Below are positions 19,377 to 29,524 of a stretch of 64,000 bases of DNA, one piece after another. Every line of letters starts with the position of its first letter. Positions within the stretch are counted from its first letter, which is position 1. Origin of the DNA: an uncultured Litorivicinus sp. (lineage in GTDB: Bacteria; Pseudomonadota; Gammaproteobacteria; Pseudomonadales; Litorivicinaceae); NCBI GenBank assembly GCA_902558075.1, contig CACECO010000002.1, positions 1 through 64,000 on the forward strand, given 5' to 3'. Under the pieces are notes generated by a model. It was not told where the DNA came from and searched no databases. It saw only the letters and a list, made by a program, of their open reading frames with translations. The position numbers were made by a program, and so were the translations under genes.

Positions 19377-19603
19377 CGGGGAACTCTGTTCTAGTATTCG
19401 ACCTGCTTGGGGTTTATCCTACTGCACTTCAAGCATTCCAGCAGTAAAACAAATTTGCGTCAGCTCCGATGAGATTCCCAACCAATACCCTAGCAATTGC
19501 AAATCTGTACGCCCTGTTGAGCGCCATCAACCCGCTCTTCCTCGCGGACCACCTTCGATCTCCGAAGACAATATTTCTGCAATGTGTGTCACAAGAAATC
19601 ATA

Positions 19604-20098
19604 ATGCACAAACTATTTACGGGGCTTTGCGTTGCCCTACTATCAATCCACAGTGTGGCGATGGAAAAAGATCATCATAAGAGCCATCACCATCAGTCCA
19701 ACTCGTTTGTCACCGTCGAAGTTGATGGGTTAGTCCTATCGAAGTTCCGAGCCCGTGCGAGCATTGGGCAAATGAAGAATTCAGGTGCTTATGGCGAAAT
19801 TCAATCAAACACCAATGATCAGTTGATTCAAGCATCGAGCTCGGTTGCCGCTGTTGTCGAACTTCACGAACACATTAACGACGACGGCATCATGCGCATG
19901 CGCAAAGTCAAAGGTGGGTTAGCTCTCGAGGCAAATCAGTCAATGATCATGAAGCCAGGCGGGTATCACATTATGCTCATCAGCCTCCACAAACCTTTGA
20001 AGGCTGGCGACACGATGGATTTATCACTTAAATTTGGATCCGGGAAATTAATCGAGCTATCGATCCCCGTCGTGTCAATCAAAAAATCGCATCATTGA
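19604..20098 (+). CDS. PCu(A)C-family periplasmic copper chaperone with His-rich N-terminus
   Basis: Signal peptide MHKLFTGLCVALLSIHSVAM, HHKSHHHQ, VELHEHINDDGIMRMRKV ... MKPGGYHIMLISLHKPLKAGD (H..M...HxM). Confidence 0.85.
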   Translation: MHKLFTGLCVALLSIHSVAMEKDHHKSHHHQSNSFVTVEVDGLVLSKFRARASIGQMKNSGAYGEIQSNTNDQLIQASSSVAAVVELHEHINDDGIMRMRKVKGGLALEANQSMIMKPGGYHIMLISLHKPLKAGDTMDLSLKFGSGKLIELSIPVVSIKKSHH

Positions 20099-20162
20099 CG
20101 GGCGAACTCGTCCCCTGAAACTCACCCTCTTTATGTTTTCCAGAATATAACGCAGATCGTTT

Positions 20163-20531
20163 GTGTGCCGTCTAGCAATCCTTTTCTTTTTCACAATCGC
20201 AAGCTCGATTGCGCAGGCAGAGTAAGTTATGGAATGCGCGGCCGTTAGCCTCAAAAATAAATCGGACGAGATTGCTGCATCTTCTGAACAAACAGAGTCA
20301 TACTCCGTTGTCTTCAATTTTGCCGGATCCTTACAACTGGCTCATCAAGTCATCGCTGACGCTCCTGCTACCGTATAAATTACCGCAAAAAACCTCTGCT
20401 TGGACGAAGTTGAAAAAGCACGATTAATTCAACCAGATAGCCGATTTGACGTGACTGGTAACCAACTCATGATTGCTCCGAATCAAAGACAGACAATTCA
20501 CCCCGATCACAGCAAGATTCTAGCGACCTAA
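20163..20531 (+). pseudogene. Decayed gene for a small secreted protein (two in-frame TAA stops)
   Basis: One frame reads VCRLAILFFFTIASSIAQAE*VMECAAVSLKNKSDEIAASSEQTESYSVVFNFAGSLQLAHQVIADAPATV*ITAKNLCLDEVEKARLIQPDSRFDVTGNQLMIAPNQRQTIHPDHSKILAT*. Confidence 0.55.
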
Positions 20532-20543
20532 AGAGGTGTTAAC

Positions 20544-21428
20544 TCAAGGATCTGACTGAGGTGTCGGCATATACATGACGTATCGGTTGGCCATGTACTG
20601 CGTTTGCAATGTCTGATTCCGCTCGATGCGAATTAACAAGAACAATAAGGCGCTTAACGAAAACATCACGAGGCAAACCAGCGTCAGTACCGCATTTCGT
20701 TGCATCCGTTGATCAGAGATGGCAAGAGCAAGCTGGTAGTCAGCCATTGCCGACGCTTGCTGATCTGATCCACGGGCCATTGACAGAGCACGCTCAGACA
20801 CTTGCTCGGCAAACCACTGCACGTGCAGCAATGGATATTCGATTAAGAATCGATCAACACGCTCACGTGCTTGACCAGCCACCACCGCTTTGGTTGGGAA
20901 AAACGCTGGTTTCAAAGATGCTTCCATGACGTGATCGAAAAACAAGGTTGCAAACGACAGGTCGGGAATACCCGGCTGCAAACTCAACCGTTGATGTGTG
21001 TGCTCAATTAACCGAGCGACTTTCTCACGACGATCCGCATCTTTTGCAATACCTCGAGATGCGAGTAATGACTCGAGAAGTGCCGACCCTGATTGAACGG
21101 CTTTACGTTCTTTATCAGTTAAATCGACTTTAGCGAGATCGACCGGAATGACCACCTGAGGCCAAAGAATTTGACCCTGTAAAAGACGCTCCGAAAACTG
21201 CACGAACTCTGTGATTTGAGGCGCGTTAAATCCGGTATTTGCCGTGTCAGCAGGAATAGTCGGAGCGTCAGAGACTACCACCAATGCAGAGAAGTATGCC
21301 GTACCCGTCAATCCGAGGATTGCAAGTAATGCGAAACAGACAAGGAAAAATCCACGAAAAAAATCCGCAAACCGATGAAATAAAACATCAGGTGAGATCA
21401 GTTTCTTGATGACGAAATCACGTGCCAT
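20544..21428 (-). CDS. Uncharacterised two-TM protein co-operonic with bactofilin
   Basis: N- and C-terminal hydrophobic helices flanking a ~190 aa soluble region; 9 bp from the bactofilin stop. Confidence 0.6.
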   Translation of the reverse strand: MARDFVIKKLISPDVLFHRFADFFRGFFLVCFALLAILGLTGTAYFSALVVVSDAPTIPADTANTGFNAPQITEFVQFSERLLQGQILWPQVVIPVDLAKVDLTDKERKAVQSGSALLESLLASRGIAKDADRREKVARLIEHTHQRLSLQPGIPDLSFATLFFDHVMEASLKPAFFPTKAVVAGQARERVDRFLIEYPLLHVQWFAEQVSERALSMARGSDQQASAMADYQLALAISDQRMQRNAVLTLVCLVMFSLSALLFLLIRIERNQTLQTQYMANRYVMYMPTPQSDP

Positions 21429-21437
21429 CTTGGATTA

Positions 21438-21899
21438 CTAGGTCGAAGACGGTGCTTTCACGCGTGATGCTGGTTTTTGTGTCGCCGCCGCTTCCATTGC
21501 CGCATCACCAAAAGCGAGAGCACTATCAGCCTTGGCTGCCGGCTTCTTACCACTCAGAGCAGTAATATCCAATTCGGACTCCGAGAACTGACACTTGCCA
21601 TTCATGCGCGCTCCACGTGCGACTGACAACGATTGATAGTGAATGTCACCCTCGATGATCGCTGTTTCTTCGAAAATCAATTCACAGGCCGTGATCGACC
21701 CACTAACCCGACCAGAGATTTTCACCTCTCGCCCAAACACGCGTCCTTTGATGACACCAGAGCTTCCAATCGTCAGATGGCCGGTCTGCACATCACCTTC
21801 GACCGTACCATCCACATGGATATTGCCTTCAGAAACCAAATTTCCTGTAACGACGAGGTTTGGCGCGAGAACCGCAAAAGTATCATTGGGTGACTTCAT
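21438..21899 (-). CDS. Bactofilin
   Basis: NLVVTGNLVSEGNIHVDGTVEGDVQTGHLTIGSSGVIKGRVFGREVKISGRVSGSITACELIFEETAIIEGDIHY beta-helix pattern; start at MKSPND preceded by an AGGAG-type RBS. Confidence 0.92.
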   Translation of the reverse strand: MKSPNDTFAVLAPNLVVTGNLVSEGNIHVDGTVEGDVQTGHLTIGSSGVIKGRVFGREVKISGRVSGSITACELIFEETAIIEGDIHYQSLSVARGARMNGKCQFSESELDITALSGKKPAAKADSALAFGDAAMEAAATQKPASRVKAPSST

Positions 21900-21915
21900 T
21901 GCTTGACTCCTGTTA

Positions 21916-23205
21916 TCACTTCGCGTCTGCGACTGTGAATTCTTGTTCTTTGTAAACATAACGTCCTGCTTCGATGAATTGATAGGGATCGACTGCCTTG
22001 CCTTTTATTCGCACTTCGTAATGCACGTGCGGGCCCGTGGAACGACCAGTACTGCCCACCTCGCCAAGGCTTTCGCGGTGGGCCAAAGAGTCACCCCTTT
22101 TCACATAAATTCTTCTCAAATGACCATAAGCCGTCTCGATGCCGCATCCGTGGTCAATTACTACAAGGCGACCAAATCCGCCCTTGCGACCAGCAAAGGT
22201 CACAACACCGGGCGCGGTTGTTTTGACGCGCGTACCGGGCCACGCAGCCAAATCTACCCCAGCGTGCCAGGCGGGTCTTTTGGTGAATGGGTCTTTACGG
22301 TTCCCAAATTTACTGGTGAGATTGTAGTAATCAACGGGCGACGAAAGCGGTGCGCATGCCAATAATGACTGCAGTGCCTGCAGATCTTGGCTCAATGTCA
22401 TCAGTCGGTCCGATCGATCTTGAAATTTCTCAAAAACATGTTCTTCCTCACTAGTCCCTCTAATTGGACCACCCGTTCCAAAGGACGGTGAAAAACCAGC
22501 AAATTCAGGAGCAGCTATTGGCGTTCCATCGATGATGGCGAAGCCTTTCGACAATGCTCGCGTCATCGTATCGTGTAATACTTCCATGGCCTCTGTCTGC
22601 GTTTCGTAGGCATTAGACAGATCTGCCGCGACCGTGCTCAACCACGAGCCAACTGCATCGAGTGATTCCGGCGCTTTCCGACCTGAAATTTCAGCAACCG
22701 AATCCGACATATTCAGTACGAGCCGAGTCAGATCTGCGTTTGACTGTTCGACCTCGAGAATCCTCGTTTTCAATTGGGTTTGAAACCACGGAATAAAGGC
22801 GATAATAGTCTCCGGAGACGACTGCTCCAAAACAACATTTGACGCATTCCGAATCGCATTGAATCGCGAAGCCCATTCTTCATTTTTACGGATCTCTGCG
22901 TTATAGGATTGACGCAATTCATACGCATTCTTCTGATCGGCTTCGAGTTGCGCGATGAATGCTTGATTCTCAGCAACTATCATGGCGAGTTCTGACTCTA
23001 CCACCAAACGCGCATCGTAATTCCAAGAAAAACCGATTGATGCGACGGTCGACCAGATAAAAATAAGAGCCGCTGCACCGATCACTGACAGCTGATGCCA
23101 TGTCTTTAGCACCAAATAACGCGTATCAGAGCCAGATCGAATGACCAGCGACCGTTCTGGGAATCGTGCAATGATTGTTCGGATAGCTGTCAGCATAAGC
23201 TCCAC
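21916..23205 (-). CDS. M23-family (LytM) peptidoglycan endopeptidase, membrane anchored
   Basis: SKFGNRKDPFTKRPAWHAGVDLAAWPGTRVKTTAPGVVTFAG...GIETAYGHLRRIYVKRGDSL...STGRSTGPHVHYEVR. Confidence 0.93.
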   Translation of the reverse strand: MELMLTAIRTIIARFPERSLVIRSGSDTRYLVLKTWHQLSVIGAAALIFIWSTVASIGFSWNYDARLVVESELAMIVAENQAFIAQLEADQKNAYELRQSYNAEIRKNEEWASRFNAIRNASNVVLEQSSPETIIAFIPWFQTQLKTRILEVEQSNADLTRLVLNMSDSVAEISGRKAPESLDAVGSWLSTVAADLSNAYETQTEAMEVLHDTMTRALSKGFAIIDGTPIAAPEFAGFSPSFGTGGPIRGTSEEEHVFEKFQDRSDRLMTLSQDLQALQSLLACAPLSSPVDYYNLTSKFGNRKDPFTKRPAWHAGVDLAAWPGTRVKTTAPGVVTFAGRKGGFGRLVVIDHGCGIETAYGHLRRIYVKRGDSLAHRESLGEVGSTGRSTGPHVHYEVRIKGKAVDPYQFIEAGRYVYKEQEFTVADAK

Positions 23206-23483
23206 TTAATAATAGTCTTACCAAATTGGGGCAGAGCGATTCGTATCCTATGCATCCAACTCATCCTAGTATTGTTGGCTAGATTGCACTTCGTTTCAAC
23301 CAGAATATGGGCTAACACCATGATTGCAGAGCACCAATTACTACCAAAACATTACTCGGCACATCGATCGACATCCATGCCGGGACTTGTTTGTTCTCAG
23401 CAATGCCAACAACACTGATTTCATGTTAAAAATATCGACAACTCATCCGATAACTTAAGCCACTGAATGTTTTTGAGGTCCTA

Positions 23484-23831
23484 ATGAAACGAACGATTCA
23501 CGTGCTCATTTTTCTGATCACTACAAGCTTTGGTGCGCATGCATCGGCGTATTCAGGCGAACTCTGGTTGTCACAAGCCAACCAAGCGTTCGGTACACCT
23601 GCAAGCATGCTCGCGCATGGGTTTCTCGCGGGAATCGTGCACAGCTGGAACAACCGTCGCGAGCAAGAATCGCCAACTTTTTGCTTCAACGCTCCGGCAG
23701 ATCAAATGCAGATTCGGAATCTGATGGAGGTGGTCAAAAACTTTATCAGTGACCGAGATCCTGATCTTGCGGCCCCCGCGCAAGGCGTAATCCGAGTTGC
23801 AATGATGAGTCGTTATCCGTGTCGGAATTAG
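23484..23831 (+). CDS. Rap1a/Tai-like secreted protein
   Basis: Signal peptide; GFLAGIVHSW...FCFNAP..QMQIRNLMEVVKNFISDRDPDLAAPAQGVIRVAMMSRYPC has the Rap1a/Tai layout. Confidence 0.6.
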   Translation: MKRTIHVLIFLITTSFGAHASAYSGELWLSQANQAFGTPASMLAHGFLAGIVHSWNNRREQESPTFCFNAPADQMQIRNLMEVVKNFISDRDPDLAAPAQGVIRVAMMSRYPCRN

Positions 23832-23833
23832 AT

Positions 23834-24664
23834 TTAAAGCTGTTTTTCAGCCAGGATCAATTCGCGACGATGGTCCTGATAAGCGCGCATAATTGATGCG
23901 CCAACTTTTTGGCATTGTAGGACATCCCCTGTCGGCAACTGCATCGACAGATTTTCGCGATTCAAGATCCCAAGTTCCGCTCCGAACCGGTCAATGAATC
24001 GGTATGTTTCAACCGTTGTCTCCGTTGCTACAGCGATTGGATAAGTGATTGCTTCTCTCGCATCAAAGCGCCATAAAGATAACTCCATATTTGGATGCGC
24101 GACTTGTATCACATATTGGTGCTCAGGCGGACCCAGAAATTTTGTTGGCGCCTGATTTGGCGCGCACTCCAACGCGGCGTAATCGTCGAGCTTCCCCGTT
24201 GCATCTAGTAGGTGTGTCCACACATCCGTCGGGTTATTGACGCGAATCACAAAGTTCATCGCGTGCGATATGTTAATCATATCGTCTGGATGAAGGCTCA
24301 AAAAAAACGCCTCTAAAATAGACTGGGTATCCGGAGAATAAAACCCTTCAGCCATCAGTTTCGAGCTAATTTGCGAAGGCTCACCTCCAATACGAAGGAT
24401 CTCTCGAGCTCGCCTGAGTTGGCGAGCAAATACATCGGGTTTCTCTAACGCAATTTGAGTCAAGTATTGATGCTCCGATGGTGTTTCAATCGCAGTCAGT
24501 TTCTCGACCTCAGCTTGCCTATCTGCATCCGAAACAAAGGTGACATCTGAGCGATACAGACTTTCGGCCATCGCCGAAGTCGCTAGGACCGTCCAAGTCG
24601 TCAAACAAAATATTTGAGCATTCATCCTAATGACTCTACCGAGCTTTAGTTCAATTGGCATCAT
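23834..24664 (-). CDS. Uncharacterised secreted protein
   Basis: ~276 aa ORF with signal-peptide-like N-terminus (MNAQIFCLTTWTVLATSAMAE). Confidence 0.5.
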   Translation of the reverse strand: MMPIELKLGRVIRMNAQIFCLTTWTVLATSAMAESLYRSDVTFVSDADRQAEVEKLTAIETPSEHQYLTQIALEKPDVFARQLRRAREILRIGGEPSQISSKLMAEGFYSPDTQSILEAFFLSLHPDDMINISHAMNFVIRVNNPTDVWTHLLDATGKLDDYAALECAPNQAPTKFLGPPEHQYVIQVAHPNMELSLWRFDAREAITYPIAVATETTVETYRFIDRFGAELGILNRENLSMQLPTGDVLQCQKVGASIMRAYQDHRRELILAEKQL

Positions 24665-25237
24665 TATTTCAACAACCCTCCCAATCGTTCAATCACACCT
24701 GAATTGTATGCGAACGTTCTGGGCGGTGAGTTGGCTTCCAGAGAGTCATTTACCGAAGACTACCGTTTTTTATGCTGCGCTGCGCGGCATACCAATTGAG
24801 TGCGATGAGTCTCAGCATCAGTGTCTCGACACAGCTTTATAAGCTAGATCTGGTTGTCTTGGAGCGTTTTCTCAAAGGTATTAATTTCAGAGATACCCGA
24901 TTAACTCACTATCTAATATTCCGTAATCGACCCGTTCATCCCATGACCGATCAAATATAGCGAGATGGCCTCGCGATGGAAGCGAATCCCCAAAACGCGA
25001 AACAAATCTTTGACCGGCCCCTTTCAAGCTTGGAGGACCAATCAGATATACTTAAGATCTGCCAGGATCTCGGGCATATGACAATTGTCTAAAACATCAC
25101 CGTTTCCCACTACACATATCCCTCAAGCACCATTATTGTCTCACGGCTTTGACGAAAGATTGATATTTGCTCCACATAAAACCTAGTTTAGCTTCAAAAG
25201 CGTAGCTTGCAGCCAGACACAGAGGGGTCAGAGCTGG

Positions 25238-26284
25238 TCATTTAGGGAAAACCACCAAATGCTCAATATCTAGACTGACACCAATCATTTCACCAATCGC
25301 GTGATTGTGATGTGATGGAGCCAGACACCCAAGAATTACCCCATTATCTAGCTTCACTTCGTAAAGGTGATGTGCGCCCCGAAAGTGCTTGCCAACGAGC
25401 ATAGCCTGATAGCTCGAATCATCGTCATGAATTAGGTCATCAGGCCGCAGGAATATTTGCACGCCCGAATCAATCGGATACTCAAGGTCCTCGTCATTCA
25501 TCAGCACGCCCAGCGGGCTTGATACCGAACGTGGGCTTGCAATTTTCGCATCAATCATTTCCCCTGGTCCAACAAAATGAGCGACAAATGGGTCTGTGGG
25601 CTCGTGATAGAGATTAAATGGTGTATCAAACTGACAGATATGTCCTTTGTGCATCACAGCAATACGATCTGCAAAATCGAATGCTTCGCGTTGATCGTGG
25701 GTCACCAACAACGAACAAATCCCATCACTTTTCAGAATCGTTCTCACTTCGCTGGCAAGACGGCCGCGAAGTTCTGTGTCCAGGCCAGAAAACGGTTCAT
25801 CCAGTAGGAGTAATTTTGGCTTCGGTGCCATCGCTCGAGCTAAGGCCACGCGCTGCTGCTGTCCACCTGACAATTCATGCGGATAACGTTGATCTAAACC
25901 CATCAAACCAATCAAATCAAGCAACTCAGCAATCCGTTTGCTTTGGCTGGATTCTGACCAATCTGTCAATCCAAAGGCAATGTTTTCTGCAACAGTCAGG
26001 TGGGGGAAAAGTGCGATGTCTTGAAATACCATGCCGACACCACGATCCTCCGGCGGCACACGGTGACGTTCGGTAGATAGCAACTGATTATCGAGCCAAA
26101 TTTCGCCTGAATCGAGCTCTTGGAATCCTGCAACCGCACGTAATAGCGTCGACTTTCCACAACCACTTGGCCCCAGTAAGCAGCCAAGTTCTTGTGGGTT
26201 GAGCCCCAATGTCACATTGTCAACAACCAAACCGTCTTGGTATGACAGGTTTAGGTTCCTGATCATTACAGCAGCCGTATCCAT
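25238..26284 (-). CDS. Iron(III) ABC transporter ATP-binding protein, FbpC-like
   Basis: GPSGCGKSTLLRAVAGF, LSGGQQQRVALARAMAPKPKLLLLDEPFSGLD; likely start MDTAAVMIRN. Confidence 0.9.
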   Translation of the reverse strand: MDTAAVMIRNLNLSYQDGLVVDNVTLGLNPQELGCLLGPSGCGKSTLLRAVAGFQELDSGEIWLDNQLLSTERHRVPPEDRGVGMVFQDIALFPHLTVAENIAFGLTDWSESSQSKRIAELLDLIGLMGLDQRYPHELSGGQQQRVALARAMAPKPKLLLLDEPFSGLDTELRGRLASEVRTILKSDGICSLLVTHDQREAFDFADRIAVMHKGHICQFDTPFNLYHEPTDPFVAHFVGPGEMIDAKIASPRSVSSPLGVLMNDEDLEYPIDSGVQIFLRPDDLIHDDDSSYQAMLVGKHFRGAHHLYEVKLDNGVILGCLAPSHHNHAIGEMIGVSLDIEHLVVFPK

Positions 26285-26286
26285 CT

Positions 26287-27933
26287 TTATTCCCGATTCA
26301 CTGATCGGTTTAACCAAATAATAGGGACGAGACCCACCAACACGATCAATATTGATGGGACAGAGGCATCAATTAGTCGCTCATCACCGGCGAGTTCGTA
26401 TGCTTTGACAGCCAGCGTATTGAAATCAAAAGGACGTAAGATCAATGTCGCCGGCAACTCTTTTAGAATATCGACAAAACAAACCAAGATTGCAGTGAAC
26501 ACAGATCCTCGGATTAATGGAACATGCAATTTTGAAATGACGCCAAATTGATTAAGCCCCAAAAGTCGCCCGCTCTGATCAATACTCGGGCGTATGCGAG
26601 ATAAGCCACTTGTGAGATTACCGGTAGCCACAGTTAAAAATCGCACAAGATATGCAAAAACCAAAGCGACCAAAGTCCCGGACAGCCATAGCGATGGAGC
26701 AATTCCAAAAGGAGCAAGTACATTGGATATAAGCCGATCGATAGCACCAAAAGGAATCAACACCCCAATCGCAACAACGACACCGGGTAGCGCATACCCG
26801 AGTCCAACGAATGTCGTCGTATGATTGAGCCACTGTGATGGATACAAGCGATTGGCATAACAAATCATTAGAGCGATACTGACAATAAAAACAGATGCAA
26901 ATCCTGCCAAAAAGAAACTATTAACAATCAAACTCCACATCGACTGCAGTTCGGCGAAAAAGAGTGCCCAATAACTGAGTATTCCTGTTGGTAACAAGAA
27001 TCCAAAAAAAACCGGCAGGATGCACAAGATTTGGGCGACCATTTGCCTCCAGCCGGTGAGAGCCACACTGGTCTGATTTAGTTTGCGAAGTCGGTCTGAG
27101 TAATAGCGAACCTTACTACGCGAGGCTTTCTCAAAGGCAACTAACAAAAACACACAGCCTATGAGCAACGTACTCAATTGAGCAGCACCAACTGGATCGC
27201 CAAACCCGTAATATGTTCTGACAATACCGGTGGTAAAAGTTTGGACGCCAAAAAACTGAACGGTCCCAAAGTCGGCCAAAGTCTCCATGACCGCCAGCAG
27301 AATCCCTGCTGCAATGGCGGGACGAGCCATCGGGATGACAATGCCGGTCAATACTTGCCAGCGACTATGCCCCAGCGTATAGGCGGCTTCCATTAGGTTC
27401 GCAGACTGTTCCATAAATGCAGCACGAGCAAGCAAATACACGTAGGGGTACAGCACCAAACTCAACATAAAAGCGGCGCCAGGTAACGAGCGAATATTTA
27501 AAAACGGGTTCATGAGCCAATGAGGTGCACCAGCGTCCCTCAAAAAGGTGAGAATTGGACCGCTGAAGTCGAGCACTCCGGTGTACGTGTATGCGAGGAT
27601 ATAAGCGGGATAGGCCATCGGAAGCAATAACAGCCAAGACAGAATTCCCCGCCCCTTAAACCGATAAAAAGAAATGATCCACGCGGCAGGAACACCAAGC
27701 ATCACAACGCCGATGGCGACTAATACGGATAGCATCAAGGAATTTAGAGCGTATCGACCAAGTAATGTATCAAAGAGGTGTGACCACGCATCGGATATGC
27801 CGGTGATAACAAAACTCACGATCACTAAAATAGGCAAAGCCACACATAGTGCGGCAATGACTGTTGTAAAAAGCAATTTGTTGGGCAGATTGAATGACCA
27901 ACGAACTGGTTGGTGACTTGAAGTTATTGCCAA
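26287..27933 (-). CDS. Iron(III) ABC transporter permease, FbpB-like
   Basis: Two MetI-like permease halves, ~12 TM; between FbpC- and FbpA-like genes. Confidence 0.9.
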   Translation of the reverse strand: MAITSSHQPVRWSFNLPNKLLFTTVIAALCVALPILVIVSFVITGISDAWSHLFDTLLGRYALNSLMLSVLVAIGVVMLGVPAAWIISFYRFKGRGILSWLLLLPMAYPAYILAYTYTGVLDFSGPILTFLRDAGAPHWLMNPFLNIRSLPGAAFMLSLVLYPYVYLLARAAFMEQSANLMEAAYTLGHSRWQVLTGIVIPMARPAIAAGILLAVMETLADFGTVQFFGVQTFTTGIVRTYYGFGDPVGAAQLSTLLIGCVFLLVAFEKASRSKVRYYSDRLRKLNQTSVALTGWRQMVAQILCILPVFFGFLLPTGILSYWALFFAELQSMWSLIVNSFFLAGFASVFIVSIALMICYANRLYPSQWLNHTTTFVGLGYALPGVVVAIGVLIPFGAIDRLISNVLAPFGIAPSLWLSGTLVALVFAYLVRFLTVATGNLTSGLSRIRPSIDQSGRLLGLNQFGVISKLHVPLIRGSVFTAILVCFVDILKELPATLILRPFDFNTLAVKAYELAGDERLIDASVPSILIVLVGLVPIIWLNRSVNRE

Positions 27934-28937
27934 CCGGCGCGATCCATTAATTTTACAGCCTGCTTGTTATTGACCCCCAAGATGCTCAAATTCAAGGCAT
28001 CTGATTTGAATTTGCCCAATGATGCAATCGTGGACGAGGGAGCGACAGTCTCCACGACTGGGTACTCATGATTAATCTCAGCATAATAGGCTTGCGCTTC
28101 TTCTGACACCATGAATTCCAATAGTTGAATGGCTTCATCACGATTTTTGGCATATTTGGTTACCCCGATCGCAGACACGTTAATATGCGAACCTCGACGA
28201 TCTTGGTTCGGCCAGAACACGCCCAATTTAGACACCACCTCACGGTCTTTTGATTTCTTTGAATCAATCAACCGGCCAAAATAATAAGTATTCGCAATGG
28301 CCAGATCACATTGACCCGCAGCGGCAGCACGAAGCTGATCAGTATCACCACCAGTCGGCTTGCGTGCCAAATTAGACACCAAGCCTTCAGCCCATTTTTG
28401 GGTAGCCTCTGTGCCGTTCGCTTCAATCATCGAAGCCACGAGCGACTGATTATAAATGTTGTTCGATGATCGAATACAAATACGATTCTTCCATTGAGAA
28501 TTAGTTAGCGCCTCATAGGTCGAAAGCTCGGATGGATTCACACGGTCCTTGACATAAAAAATCGGACGTGCACGAACCGTCAAACCAAACCATTGATTAT
28601 CCGGATCCCGGAGGTTTGCCGGAATTCTCTCAGCAAGAATAGCGTTTTTGACCGGTGAGAGAACCCCTGCCATTTTTGCGCGATGGAAATTCCCTGCGTC
28701 AACAGTTACCAAGACATCAGCAGGTGTTGCAGCGCCCTCTGCCTGAATTCGGGACAACAATGCATTTGCTTTACCAGTGATCAGGTTGACTTCGATTCTG
28801 GTTTGTTCGGTAAAGCGATCGAGAAGTGGAACGATAAGGGCATCTTTTCGTGAGGAGTACACATTCACCTCTCCCGCCATCGTAGGACCTGCGAGGATTA
28901 GAGCGATCAGGGTTAGTACGATTTGATGGGTACGCAT
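27924..28937 (-). CDS. Iron(III) ABC transporter substrate-binding protein, FbpA/FutA-like
   Basis: GEVNVYSSRKDALIVPLLDRFTEQT ... ANTYYFGRL ... GVFWPNQDRRGSHINVSAIGVTKYAKN. Confidence 0.9.
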   Translation of the reverse strand: MRTHQIVLTLIALILAGPTMAGEVNVYSSRKDALIVPLLDRFTEQTRIEVNLITGKANALLSRIQAEGAATPADVLVTVDAGNFHRAKMAGVLSPVKNAILAERIPANLRDPDNQWFGLTVRARPIFYVKDRVNPSELSTYEALTNSQWKNRICIRSSNNIYNQSLVASMIEANGTEATQKWAEGLVSNLARKPTGGDTDQLRAAAAGQCDLAIANTYYFGRLIDSKKSKDREVVSKLGVFWPNQDRRGSHINVSAIGVTKYAKNRDEAIQLLEFMVSEEAQAYYAEINHEYPVVETVAPSSTIASLGKFKSDALNLSILGVNNKQAVKLMDRAGWQ

Positions 28938-29020
28938 TCATTTCTCCGCGAATTCGATGAGCAAAAATAGTAATTTAATGTAAAATTTAATGCAACACAT
29001 TCGCATTTAGATTTGCGGGT

Positions 29021-29458
29021 TTAATCTACTTCTGACCAGCCAATTCCAACCAATTTGTTCGCCTTGAATAGTAGTGCACGAAGTTCTTCGACACCATCCA
29101 CCCGGGCCCGAAAATACAGCACATCGTAAACCTCACCACCTTTGATGTAGTGGTCCGCCAAAGTGGTTCCGCGATCAACATTCACAGCAGGTCCGAGAAT
29201 CTCAAGCACCTCATCTTTCGTTTGCCCCACTTCAACTTTCGCAAGCTGATCAGCATTCAGCTTGAGCACAATGTCATTCGTTATTGCTGGCTCGGGAGCG
29301 ACTACCGTTTCTTCAGAAGGTGCGGCGTCCATCGTTGATTCGACTACGGTGGGGGTTTCATCTGACGTCCAAAATTTCATATCAAATGTCCACGACTCAG
29401 GAACTGTCGAACAAGCCGCCAAACTAACAAATGCCAAGAAAATAGTGAGTAATCGCAT
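29021..29458 (-). CDS. BamE/SmpA-like lipoprotein
   Basis: Lipobox LAAC; LNADQLAKVEVGQTKDEVLEILGPAV. Confidence 0.6.
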   Translation of the reverse strand: MRLLTIFLAFVSLAACSTVPESWTFDMKFWTSDETPTVVESTMDAAPSEETVVAPEPAITNDIVLKLNADQLAKVEVGQTKDEVLEILGPAVNVDRGTTLADHYIKGGEVYDVLYFRARVDGVEELRALLFKANKLVGIGWSEVD

Positions 29459-29524
29459 GGTAAACCCTTCCTTTTAGAATATTGCTATTGAACATCAACC
29501 AAGCGCTGTTGTCGCCCTTAACCA

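Noticed and set aside
20209-20427. Listed 72-aa (+) ORF in the spacer
   Set aside because: The alternative frame (20163-20531) shows signal peptide and protein-like sequence; this ORF is the shadow frame.
24665-25200. Possible relic of a legumain-like (C13) peptidase on the (-) strand (…REAISLYLIGHGMNGSITEY*IVS*SGISEINTFEKTLQDNQI*…)
   Set aside because: Short stretch is suggestive, but stops in the frame are about as frequent as expected by chance and no second conserved block is convincing; needs a frameshift-aware search.
28940-29020. Fur-like or other iron-regulatory site upstream of the fbpA-like gene (AT-rich, repeated TTTAATG, AATGC-N9-GCATT)
   Set aside because: No adequate match to a Fur box; AT-rich promoter composition could explain the repeats.
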